DNA of 5,590 nucleotides, taken from contig JAFYAB010000026.1 in assembly GCA_017540945.1 (NCBI GenBank), forward strand, positions 1-5,590. Reading direction: 5' to 3'. Position numbers and translations under genes: made by a program. This document shows positions 1-4,484 of the stretch, piece by piece. Source of the stretch: Oscillospiraceae bacterium. Lineage in GTDB: Bacteria; Bacillota_A; Clostridia; Oscillospirales; Oscillospiraceae. Numbering within the stretch: position 1 is the stretch's first letter; each line of letters starts with the position of its first letter. The notes beneath the pieces are model-generated. The model saw only the letters and a program-made list of their open reading frames with translations. It searched no databases and had not been told where the DNA came from.

Positions 1-84
1 ACCGCCATGACCCGGCTGAAGCTGTACAAGGGCGCCGAGCACAAGAACGCCGCCCAGAAGCCCATCGCCTGGACCCAGGACTAA
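1..84 (+). CDS. rplM: 50S ribosomal protein L13, C-terminal fragment
   Basis: The reading frame is open from base 1 and ends at TAA 82-84, giving the last 27 residues of a protein that begins before the window. The tail reads MTRLKLYKGAEHKNAAQKP and ends in AWTQD. The LKLYKGAEHxHxAQKP pattern is characteristic of the L13 C-terminus. L13 is a large-subunit protein that binds 23S rRNA early in assembly. In nearly all bacteria rplM lies directly upstream of rpsI in one operon, and here rpsI starts 14 bases after the stop. Identification rests on this tail plus the operon order; only the end of the gene is present. Confidence 0.93.
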   Translation, partial: TAMTRLKLYKGAEHKNAAQKPIAWTQD

Positions 85-98
85 GGAGGTAACGAACT

Positions 99-503
99 AT
101 GTACGAGAGCAAGAGAGCTTATCATTACGGCACCGGCCGTCGCAAGGCCTCCGTCGCCAGAGTCCGCGTGTATGAGAACGGCACCGGCTCCATCACCATC
201 AACGGCCGCGACATCGACGATTACTTCGGTCTCGAGACCCTGAAGCTCATCGTCCGTCAGCCCCTGAACACCACCGGCATGATCGGCAAGGTGGACATCG
301 TCTGCACCGTCGAGGGCGGCGGCGTTACCGGCCAGGCCGGCGCCATCCGTCACGGCGTCTCCCGCGCCCTGCTGGAGGTCAACCCCGAGTTCCGCGCCCA
401 GCTGAAGGCCGCCGGCTTCCTGACCCGCGACCCCAGAATGAAGGAGCGCAAGAAGTACGGTCTGAAGGCCGCCCGCCGCGCGCCTCAGTTCAGCAAGCGC
501 TGA
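99..503 (+). CDS. rpsI: 30S ribosomal protein S9
   Basis: This 134-residue protein is slightly longer than the usual ~130 of bacterial S9. The N-terminal [16 protein letters not shown] segment and the family signature [19 protein letters not shown] (residues 73-91) are both present. The C-terminus ends in the invariant SKR tail that reaches the ribosomal P site and contacts tRNA. The ATG at 99 is preceded by AGGAGGT ending about 8 bases upstream, which settles the start. It is co-transcribed with rplM and ends at a strong intrinsic terminator 10 bases past the stop. The gene looks complete and undisturbed, although foreign DNA begins within about 100 bases of its end. The 3' regions of ribosomal-protein genes, rpsI included, are known integration targets for some mobile elements in Firmicutes. 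Confidence 0.98.
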   Translation: MYESKRAYHYGTGRRKASVARVRVYENGTGSITINGRDIDDYFGLETLKLIVRQPLNTTGMIGKVDIVCTVEGGGVTGQAGAIRHGVSRALLEVNPEFRAQLKAAGFLTRDPRMKERKKYGLKAARRAPQFSKR

Positions 504-512
504 TATATCCAA

Positions 513-546
513 AAATCCCCGATTTTTCAAGGAAAATCGGGGATTT
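513..546 (+). terminator. Intrinsic terminator of the rplM-rpsI operon
   Basis: Two perfect 14-base arms, AAATCCCCGATTTT (513-526) and AAAATCGGGGATTT (533-546), enclose a six-base loop. The right arm ends in TTT followed by CGTTT. The left arm begins inside an A run, so the hairpin could also work in the opposite direction. It starts 10 bases after the rpsI stop and closes the host operon before the foreign DNA. Confidence 0.88.
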
Positions 547-550
547 CGTT

Positions 551-653
551 TGCCATATTTTACCACAATCAGCCACAACAAATCTGTTTGAATTGAGGTT
601 AATTTGGGGTTAAAAACAGTTTTTGAGGTTAATTTTGAGGTTATAATATGGCA
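551..653. repeat. Inverted repeat flanking the direct-repeat array
   Basis: TGCCATATTTTA (551-562) faces TATAATATGGCA (642-653). The reverse complement of the second, TGCCATATTATA, matches the first at 11 of 12 positions. The two copies enclose all four TTGRGGTTA direct repeats. They could be recombinase or accessory-protein sites in the same attachment region, or part of the core. They are too far apart (79 bases) to form an ordinary terminator. The match is plainly visible; the function is inferred. Confidence 0.4.
593..647. other. Candidate attachment-site arm (integrase arm-type repeats)
   Basis: Four same-direction copies of TTGRGGTTA lie in an AT-rich stretch: TTGAGGTTAATTT at 593-605, TTGGGGTTAAAA at 604-615, TTGAGGTTAATTT at 623-635 and TTGAGGTTATAAT at 635-647. 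Their start-to-start spacings are 11, 19 and 12 bases, so they form two pairs, each about one helical turn apart. Arrays of short direct repeats like this beside the crossover point are typical arm-type binding sites of tyrosine recombinases with an N-terminal arm-binding domain. Their position between a conserved host gene and phage genes fits attL or attR. The crossover core is not identified and should lie between the end of rpsI and base 592. No integrase gene is visible in this window. Confidence 0.55.
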
Positions 654-660
654 TAAAAAT

Positions 661-697
661 AGCGCCCCTCCCCTGTTTTATCCAGGAGAGGGGCGCT
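661..697. terminator. Bidirectional intrinsic terminator
   Basis: AGCGCCCCTC (661-670) pairs with GAGGGGCGCT (688-697). Inside it, CCTG (672-675) pairs with CAGG (683-686) across one C·A mismatch, leaving a seven-base loop. On the + strand it is followed by GTTCTTTTC; on the - strand it is followed by ATTTTTATG. It can therefore stop transcription from both sides and insulates the phage repressor region from the host operon. Confidence 0.75.
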
Positions 698-730
698 GTT
701 CTTTTCATAGGCCGGCTCTATCGAAAAACG

Positions 731-777
731 ATATTCTATAACGATTCGACCAAAACCGATAGAATATGTGCTACAAT
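731..777 (+). promoter_or_regulatory. Extended -10 promoter with inverted-repeat operator upstream of the HTH gene
   Basis: A perfect nine-base inverted repeat is formed by ATATTCTAT (731-739) and ATAGAATAT (759-767), with arm centres 28 bases apart. Two bases after the right arm comes an extended -10 element, TGCTACAAT (769-777). No good -35 hexamer is seen, which an extended -10 can tolerate. The -10 lies 23 bases before the ATG of the Cro/CI-type gene. The arms are natural candidates for binding by that protein, giving negative autoregulation. The repeat is seen directly; the regulation is inferred. Confidence 0.5.
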
Positions 778-799
778 CTATCTGCAAAGGAGCGTGGCT

Positions 800-1072
800 A
801 TGATTAGAATTACATTGTCCACGAAGCTGGGCGAGCTTCGGTGGACGCAAGCCGATCTTGCCCGGGCGACGGGGATCAGGGCGAACACGATCAGCGACTA
901 CTACAACGAGATCGCGGACCGGATCAAACTGGAACACCTGGACCTGATATGCGAAGCTCTGGAATGCGAGCTGGACGAAATCATCATCCGCATTCCGAAC
1001 GGCCAGCCCTCGGTGCGAACGAGGACCGGCAAGAAGCTCCGCGTCACGCTCAGCCCAGACGGACATAAATAG
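800..1072 (+). CDS. Cro/CI-type (XRE family) HTH DNA-binding protein
   Basis: This small protein of 90 residues is mostly one DNA-binding domain. The helix-turn-helix is clear: TQADLARATG (residues 16-25) is the positioning helix and RANTISDYYN (27-36) the recognition helix. The helix IKLEHLDLICEALECELDEI (42-61) closes the domain. The tail (66-90) is basic and polar, without a visible dimerisation or protease domain. I chose ATG 800 because AAAGGAG (786-792) lies seven bases before it; the GTG at 794 would leave only one base. It has a promoter with an inverted-repeat operator just upstream. Such proteins are common as phage repressors or Cro-like regulators and as antitoxin-like regulators; there is no toxin partner in the same direction. 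It is probably a prophage regulator at the element's end rather than its main repressor. Confidence 0.88.
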   Translation: MIRITLSTKLGELRWTQADLARATGIRANTISDYYNEIADRIKLEHLDLICEALECELDEIIIRIPNGQPSVRTRTGKKLRVTLSPDGHK

Positions 1073-1087
1073 CTCTGCTCACGAGCA

Positions 1088-1110
1088 GGCCCCGGGTGCG
1101 AACCGGGGCC
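1088..1110 (+). terminator. Probable intrinsic terminator after the HTH gene
   Basis: The arms GGCCCCGG (1088-1095) and CCGGGGCC (1103-1110) form a perfect eight-base GC-rich stem with a seven-base loop, followed by TTTCTC. It lies 15 bases after the stop of the HTH gene. The short T tract makes it weaker than the other terminators here. It also lies just beyond the stop of the opposing small reading frame. Confidence 0.55.
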
Positions 1111-1114
1111 TTTC

Positions 1115-1360
1115 TCATTGCATGCCGGCCAGCCTTCTGGCGGCTTCCTCATTGATACGACCTTTGTTGTATCCTTCCTCCATGCATCTGAGCTCCTTGA
1201 TGCGAGCCCATTCGACGGCATATAGGCGCCGCCGCTCCGTAGAGCTGAGACGGTTTTTCCCCTTTCTTCCGGCAAGCACAACCTCCAGGACATCGAAGGA
1301 GAAATGGTCGTTGCCGTCAAAATCTTTCTGCATCTCAGGGATAGGATGTTTACCGTGCAT
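1115..1360 (-). CDS. Hypothetical small protein, start unsure
   Basis: The frame encodes 81 residues and I do not recognise the family. The middle and end are rich in Lys, Arg and Glu and look helical (for example RRRLYAVEWARIKELRCMEE, residues 43-62), and the composition is that of a plausible soluble protein. The other frames over the same bases read as low-quality Ser/Arg-rich translations. The weak point is the start. Neither the ATG at 1360 nor the one at 1333 has a Shine-Dalgarno sequence. The frame stays open upstream to a TAG at 1415-1417, adding RRHELLLM-like sequence but no start codon. It may therefore be a 5'-truncated remnant. It converges with the HTH gene and its first bases overlap the opposing frame at 1346. 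Confidence 0.42.
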   Translation of the reverse strand: MHGKHPIPEMQKDFDGNDHFSFDVLEVVLAGRKGKNRLSSTERRRLYAVEWARIKELRCMEEGYNKGRINEEAARRLAGMQ

Positions 1361-1558
1361 CAGAAGAAGCTCATGACGCCGGGTCGGCCCTGGGCTCCTC
1401 CAATTCAGCCGTACCTACGCACAATCCGGCAGGGCTATGAGGACTTCGACATCACCAGCGACCGCAATCTGATCTATGCCGCCGGGCATCCGGTAAAGGG
1501 GGTGAGTAAATATGAAGCGTCCAGCGATCCGATTTTCCAGCAGAGGCCCGTCCGGTAA
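1346..1558 (+). CDS. Hypothetical small protein, uncertain
   Basis: This 70-residue frame starts at an ATG with a modest AGGGA five bases upstream. I do not recognise the family. The central part (QPYLRTIRQGYEDFDITSDR, residues 21-40, then NLIYAAGHPVKGVSKYEA, 41-58) reads like a real soluble protein, with GC-rich third codon positions like the neighbouring genes. The last dozen residues are less convincing. It overlaps the next + strand gene by 47 bases in a different frame, and its first 15 bases overlap the opposing small frame. A later ATG at 1373 is an alternative start. It is probably co-transcribed with the gene at 1512. It could be genuine or the remains of a shortened gene. Confidence 0.4.
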   Translation: MFTVHQKKLMTPGRPWAPPIQPYLRTIRQGYEDFDITSDRNLIYAAGHPVKGVSKYEASSDPIFQQRPVR

Positions 1559-1721
1559 TATCTATTGGCTCATCGGCCAGGTTCGGAATGAAATGCAGAG
1601 ACAACGGAGGATCGCAGAGTATAACGACATGTGGGAGCGCATCCAGAAGACCGACTACCGGGGTGCTCTGGCAATCCTCCGGGAAGCCGTGGACCTGGTA
1701 GACGAGGATGGGGTCTACTGA
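1512..1721 (+). CDS. Small phage-type protein of unknown function
   Basis: The product has 69 residues. AAAGGGGGTGA (1495-1505) sits about seven bases before the ATG, a strong ribosome binding site that fixes the start. After a basic N-terminus comes SGNIYWLIGQVRNEMQRQRR (residues 14-33), then a helical region with WERIQ and ALAILREAVDLVDEDG (52-67). The plan of a short basic head, a GNIY-like segment, a charged helix and a YxxALxIxxEYVD-like end resembles small proteins often seen in clostridial phages and integrated elements, but I know of no assigned function. It has no signal peptide or membrane segment. It is the last gene of the rightward set and is followed, after about 110 bases without a gene, by the terminator at 1831. 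Confidence 0.72.
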   Translation: MKRPAIRFSSRGPSGNIYWLIGQVRNEMQRQRRIAEYNDMWERIQKTDYRGALAILREAVDLVDEDGVY

Positions 1722-1830
1722 TCCAGCGGAAAGGCTCTTGCAAGACGCGAGGCGGCCCCGTGGCGAAAGTGCCGGGGATTGACCGGCGAGAACACGTTCC
1801 GGGGCGGCAAGCCCGCAAAAACGAAAAGAG

Positions 1831-1869
1831 CGCCCAGCAGAGGGATAATCCTCCGCTGGGCGTTTTTTT
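1831..1869. terminator. Strong bidirectional terminator between convergent gene blocks
   Basis: CGCCCAGC-A-GAGG (1831-1843) pairs with CCTC-C-GCTGGGCG (1850-1862) across one A·C mismatch, with the loop GATAAT. Seven T residues (1863-1869) follow on the + strand. On the - strand the hairpin is followed by CTCTTTTCGTTTTTG. It ends the rightward small genes and also the leftward lysis operon, whose last stop codon is at 1897. The 109 bases before it (1722-1830) hold no gene that I can support. Confidence 0.9.
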
Positions 1870-1896
1870 GTATGCGTTATGATAAATCGGCCTGCG

Positions 1897-2772
1897 CTAC
1901 TTCTTCAGCAGATCGTAGAGCCGCTTCAGAAACACGACCATTTCCCCCCGGGTGCAAGGCTTGTCGGGGGCAAAGGTTGTCGGGGTGGTTCCGGCGGTGA
2001 TCCCGTTCTCATGGGCCCACTGGACCGCCTTCGTGTAGAACTTCCCGTCCGGGACATCCTCGAAGGGAGTGGTCGGAGCGGGATCTTCCTGCGCGGGGGC
2101 GGTCTGCGCAGCGATCTCAGCGGCCACGTCATTGCGGACGTCGTTCATGGTCTTGCCGTACTTCCTGAACCAGACCAGGACGTCGCCGTGATTGCCGCCG
2201 ACGCCGAGCTGGTAGCTGTCCTGGTGGCACAGGATCGTCGGGACGGTGACGGGGATCTGCTTCTTCGGGTCTTTGTACTGCACGGTGCCGTGGGGGTCGA
2301 TGCCGTACTTCATGCAGAGGTACGCGGTGAGCTCGACGGCCTCCTTGTACACCTTGTCGAAATACGACTTGGAGTTGTAGCCGTCATCGCAGATTTCGAA
2401 CTGGATCCAGTGCGGACCGTTGTTCGCGTACGGGCTGCCGTTGCAGCTCCCCTTGGGTCCAGAGCCACAGCCCCAGGGTCGGTAGTTCCAGGGAAGGACC
2501 TGGGCGGTGGCAATGCTGCCGTCGGCCAGCTTGCCGATGAAGGCGTTGACGCCAGCCTGAAGTCTGATGTGGTTCCAGTCGTTGGAATACTGGTTTTTGC
2601 CGATTTTCGCCAGGAGCTCAGCCCGATCCTGGGCGTTATCGTCCGGCTGGACATAGCGCTTGATGGTGGGATTGCCGGCCCCGGTGTCGTGCCACAGGAT
2701 GCCGACGGGAGTCCCCTTCGTGGTGTCCTTGTAGCACGTACTCTGAGTCATAAGGCATTTGAAGAGGTTCAT
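1897..2772 (-). CDS. Phage endolysin: N-acetylmuramoyl-L-alanine amidase with C-terminal SLH domain
   Basis: The 291-residue protein is predicted to cut the amide bond between N-acetylmuramic acid and the stem peptide, releasing progeny phage. Residues ~20-210 form an Amidase_2/PGRP-like zinc amidase. GILWHDTGAGNP (24-35) carries the first candidate zinc ligand, H28. ILCHQDSYQLGVGGNHGDVL (180-199) has the CH..(10)..HGD arrangement of phage amidases, with H183, H195 and D197 as candidate ligand or catalytic residues. A hinge rich in Ala, Pro and Thr (217-235) leads to one SLH repeat (236-287, FEDVPDGKFYTKAVQWAHEN onward, with CTRGEM). No signal peptide is present, as expected for a holin-dependent enzyme. 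The start at 2772 has GGGGTG seven bases upstream, while M8 has no such site. It begins four bases after the holin gene stop and is the last gene of the late operon. Confidence 0.93.
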   Translation of the reverse strand: MNLFKCLMTQSTCYKDTTKGTPVGILWHDTGAGNPTIKRYVQPDDNAQDRAELLAKIGKNQYSNDWNHIRLQAGVNAFIGKLADGSIATAQVLPWNYRPWGCGSGPKGSCNGSPYANNGPHWIQFEICDDGYNSKSYFDKVYKEAVELTAYLCMKYGIDPHGTVQYKDPKKQIPVTVPTILCHQDSYQLGVGGNHGDVLVWFRKYGKTMNDVRNDVAAEIAAQTAPAQEDPAPTTPFEDVPDGKFYTKAVQWAHENGITAGTTPTTFAPDKPCTRGEMVVFLKRLYDLLKK

Positions 2773-2776
2773 GCCA

Positions 2777-3010
2777 TTACACCCCTTCCTGCTCGTCCTC
2801 AGAATTTCCGGGAGCGGGCTTGTTCGCCGCGTCGACCAGGCCTTCGCCCAGGATGTAGCCGATCACGGCCGCAGCCTGCATGATCAGACCGGACACGGTT
2901 TCGGCCACGCTGCCCTTGCCGGCGGCGGTCAGCACGCCGGAGACGAACAGGGCAACAGCCAGCCAGAGCTTCCGGCTGGTCAGCTTGCGGATGAAGTCTT
3001 GCTTGTTCAT
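2777..3010 (-). CDS. Phage holin-like protein
   Basis: The 77-residue product has a basic N-terminus (MNKQDFIRKLTSRK), two hydrophobic segments at about residues 15-31 and 35-58, and a short acidic hydrophilic tail (NSEDEQEGV). The pattern KLTSRKxW, a hydrophobic stretch, then IxYxLGEGLVDAAN is typical of small two-segment holins of Gram-positive phages. Such proteins collect in the cytoplasmic membrane and open it at a set time so that the endolysin reaches the peptidoglycan. GGAGGAG lies about six bases before the ATG, in the 12-base gap after the upstream stop. The endolysin start follows after four bases. The holin call rests on size, topology, motif and neighbour; the exact holin family was not tested. 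Confidence 0.85.
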   Translation of the reverse strand: MNKQDFIRKLTSRKLWLAVALFVSGVLTAAGKGSVAETVSGLIMQAAAVIGYILGEGLVDAANKPAPGNSEDEQEGV

Positions 3011-3022
3011 GATAGCTCCTCC

Positions 3023-3319
3023 TTACGGTTTGGTGTTCAGACGATCTTCCAGCGTGTCGATGCGCTTGTGGGCCTGCTTTGCGGACTCCTGCACAGCAGT
3101 GAGATCCTTCAGGAAGCCCATGATCGTCTCGTCGGATTTCTCCTGCTTGCGCTTGACGTCATCGACGCCGCTCTTGATGTAGCCGAGCTCCGACATGATG
3201 GATCCGGTCGTTTTGCCTTCTTCGGTGTCATCGTTCTTCTTGTTTCGGGAGAAGGCAGCATACCCGAAAGCAATGGCCGCGAGGCCCGCGATAATTGACA
3301 CAACCCAGCCGATGTCCAT
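3023..3319 (-). CDS. Membrane-anchored coiled-coil protein of the lysis module
   Basis: This 98-residue protein has an N-terminal hydrophobic segment (residues ~5-23, IGWVVSIIAGLAAIAFGYAA) followed directly by a basic patch (SRNKK). The rest is a long hydrophilic region with high coiled-coil potential (about 42-95, Lys/Glu/Asp-rich with spaced Leu and Ile). This predicts one transmembrane anchor with the coiled coil in the cytoplasm. XhlA-type phage lysis proteins combine the same two elements in the reverse order. It lies directly before the holin gene, with AAAGGAGG eight bases before its ATG. A role beside the holin, as a second holin or a timing regulator, is likely but inferred; I cannot assign it to a named family. 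Confidence 0.8.
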   Translation of the reverse strand: MDIGWVVSIIAGLAAIAFGYAAFSRNKKNDDTEEGKTTGSIMSELGYIKSGVDDVKRKQEKSDETIMGFLKDLTAVQESAKQAHKRIDTLEDRLNTKP

Positions 3320-3339
3320 AGGCTTATCCTCCTTTGCAT

Positions 3340-3374
3340 AAGAAAACCCACGGGGCTGATTCAGCTCCGTGGGT
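3340..3374 (-). terminator. Leftward intrinsic terminator inside the late block
   Basis: ACCCACGGGGCTGA (3346-3359) and TCAGCTCCGTGGGT (3361-3374) form a nearly perfect 14-base-pair stem with one G·T wobble (on the + strand sequence) and a minimal loop. Read on the - strand it is followed by TTTCTT. It comes 17 bases after the stop of the 63-residue gene and only just before the ribosome binding site of the coiled-coil gene, so some read-through must be needed to express the lysis genes unless they have another promoter. Confidence 0.8.
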
Positions 3375-3391
3375 GCTGGCCGTCTCGCGGC

Positions 3392-3583
3392 CTATGAGAG
3401 ATTGTCGGGCGCTTCATCGGCGCCGAGGATGGCGGCGTATTTCGCGTGGGCGTCGAGGATCTTCTGGTCGATGTCCTCGCAGTATACGCCGGCCTCTGCC
3501 AGGGTCAGGGAGAGCAGACAGATGATGCTTGACTGCTCCTCGACCAACTGGCAGAGGGCTTCGATCAGTTTCAGATTGGACAT
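3392..3583 (-). CDS. Small hypothetical protein with its own promoter and terminator
   Basis: The product has 63 residues: MSNLKLIEALCQLVEEQSSI, then CLLSLTLAEAGVYCEDIDQK, then a helical end finishing PDNLS. It is predicted mostly helical and acidic, with three cysteines (11, 22, 35). The stretch at 18-30 is moderately hydrophobic but too short and polar for a confident membrane segment. The start is fixed by AAGGAGTG about seven bases before the ATG; a longer frame opens upstream, but it reads as Arg/Ser-rich junk across the intergenic gap. Small proteins of this size often sit between tail-fibre and holin genes in clostridial phages. No function can be assigned. Unlike its neighbours it is preceded by an extended -10 promoter and followed by a strong terminator. 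Confidence 0.75.
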   Translation of the reverse strand: MSNLKLIEALCQLVEEQSSIICLLSLTLAEAGVYCEDIDQKILDAHAKYAAILGADEAPDNLS

Positions 3584-3603
3584 GGCAATCACTCCTTGGG
3601 GAG

Positions 3604-3612
3604 AGTATACCA
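3604..3612 (-). promoter_or_regulatory. Extended -10 promoter for the 63-residue gene
   Basis: Read on the - strand the sequence is TGGTATACT (3612 to 3604), an extended -10 (TGn plus TATACT) differing from TATAAT by one base. No convincing -35 hexamer is found 16-18 bases upstream, where the sequence is GC-rich. A start about seven bases downstream would leave a leader of only some 14 bases, just enough for the AAGGAGTG ribosome binding site. It lies in the only sizeable gap (3584-3659) of the leftward block. Confidence 0.5.
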
Positions 3613-3644
3613 CATCCGGGGCGAATGCGGGGCGAAGTGATAGA

Positions 3645-3665
3645 GAATAACGCTTGCCGTTATTC
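3645..3665. repeat. Small hairpin over the stop codon of the carbohydrate-binding-like gene
   Basis: GAATAACG (3645-3652) and CGTTATTC (3658-3665) form a perfect eight-base stem with a five-base loop. On the - strand it contains the TAA stop at 3660-3662. The following bases (TCTATCACTTC) are only mildly T-rich, so it is at best a weak terminator or an RNA 3'-end structure. Confidence 0.4.
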
Positions 3666-4070
3666 CGTGACCTCCGTCCAGACGTAGACGCCAGGGGCTC
3701 CGGGCTCCCAGACGTTGCCGTCGATGGTGGACACCCAGATCTTGCCGTTGTGCCGGACCTTGTCACCCTTGGAATAGGGGTTTGTGCTGTCGGGCTGCTC
3801 CCAATCCGGGATCACATCCGGATCGGGGATCAGGACCTTCGCCCAGAGGGACGGTGCGACGCCAGGCTCCCAGCCGGCCTGGGACGTGTGCGCCTGCAAG
3901 CAGGCATAAAGAATCCCGCCGTGTCTGACCTTGTAGCCCACATCGTAGGCCGTGTCGGTCTTCCACGTCGGGAACAGTTCGACGCCTTCCAGGGCGTCGG
4001 CGGGTTGGAGGCTCTGCGCCGCCAGCTCAAGCAGCGTGCGGAGCTTCCTTGCGAGTTCGAGTAATGTCAC
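3660..4070 (-). CDS. Phage protein with two carbohydrate-binding (CBM5/12-like) repeats
   Basis: The 136-residue product has an N-terminal helix (residues 1-30, Leu/Glu/Ala-rich) and two related modules. Module 1 (about 33-79) has WKTDTAYDVGYKVRHGGILY, then GWEPGVAPSLWAKV. Module 2 (about 90-135) has NPYSKGDKVRHNGKIWVS, then VWEPGAPGVYVWTEV. The shared plan of Y..G.KVRH.G..Y/W, WEPG and a closing W.EV or W.KV is that of chitin-binding-type CBM5/12 modules, whose aromatic residues stack on sugars. It probably binds a surface glycan as part of the distal tail or virion. The start is GTG 4070, immediately after the TAA of the upstream gene, with GGGGGTGG about six bases before it, so translation is likely coupled. 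No catalytic domain and no signal peptide are seen. Confidence 0.85.
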   Translation of the reverse strand: MTLLELARKLRTLLELAAQSLQPADALEGVELFPTWKTDTAYDVGYKVRHGGILYACLQAHTSQAGWEPGVAPSLWAKVLIPDPDVIPDWEQPDSTNPYSKGDKVRHNGKIWVSTIDGNVWEPGAPGVYVWTEVTE

Positions 4071-4484
4071 TTATTCCACCCCCAGCATTATTTTTGCGGC
4101 GGCCAGCTCCTCGGTCAATGCCTGGACTGCCGCCGTAAGCTCGGCGTTGCTCATGGAGCCGTCACCGGGATCGACCGGCTCAGGCTCGGGGTCGGGCACA
4201 TCCGGGTCGGGAGGATGATCCGGGAAAAGCGGCGCGAGCTCGTCATACTCGGCCTCGGTGATGATGGTCGCCACCAGCTCAATGTTGGGATCGTCGATGA
4301 CCTGACGGCCCGCGAGCTGGTAGATCACGCTGCCGGTGGAGTCCTGGACGCCCTGCGCCTGGCTCTCCCGGTCGCACAGCTCAACGGTGCCGTTGCGGAG
4401 CTGACGGACCCAGCCGGGAGGATCGAGGATTTCCACGCCGACAAGCTCTTCCTGCCGGTCATGCACTTTGATGAATGTTGCCAT
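4071..4484 (-). CDS. Phage protein of unknown function with a Pro/Asp-rich linker
   Basis: The product has 137 residues. The N-terminal part (1-87, starting MATFIKVHDRQEELVGVEI) looks like a small beta-rich domain. A low-complexity linker (DHPPDPDVPDPEPEPVDPGD, about 90-109) follows, then a short helix (NAELTAAVQALTEELAAAKI) that may form a coiled coil and oligomerise the protein. The family is not recognised. The position between the reverse transcriptase and a carbohydrate-binding-like protein, with a flexible linker and a terminal coiled coil, suggests a tail or baseplate accessory protein. I chose ATG 4484 because GGAGGGAG lies about seven bases upstream; the longer frame has no such site. 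Its first 26 bases overlap the end of the reverse transcriptase gene, so the two are probably translationally coupled. Confidence 0.82.
   Translation of the reverse strand: MATFIKVHDRQEELVGVEILDPPGWVRQLRNGTVELCDRESQAQGVQDSTGSVIYQLAGRQVIDDPNIELVATIITEAEYDELAPLFPDHPPDPDVPDPEPEPVDPGDGSMSNAELTAAVQALTEELAAAKIMLGVE

Noticed and set aside
81..581. Long open frame on the - strand over rpsI
   Set aside because: It is the antisense of a certain ribosomal protein gene. Its Ala/Gly/Leu-rich translation is what GC-rich antisense gives, and it crosses the rpsI terminator.
642..647. Perfect TATAAT as a + strand promoter
   Set aside because: There is no suitable -35 at 16-18 bases, it lies within a repeat copy in AT-rich DNA, and transcription would meet the terminator at 661-697 at once.
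1722..1882. Small + strand frames running from the end of the 1512 gene through the terminator
   Set aside because: They have no ribosome binding site, a composition of Arg/Gly/Pro noise, and they translate through the 1831-1869 hairpin and T tract.
1879..2883. Open frame of about 334 codons on the + strand across the endolysin
   Set aside because: The opposite strand encodes a clear amidase with SLH domain. This frame is repetitive Val/Gly/Asp-rich antisense and spans two genes.
3660..4484. DGR variable repeat within the genes downstream of the reverse transcriptase
   Set aside because: I found no pair of near-identical ~100-base segments with differences at adenines in this window, and neither protein ends in a C-type-lectin-like variable region.
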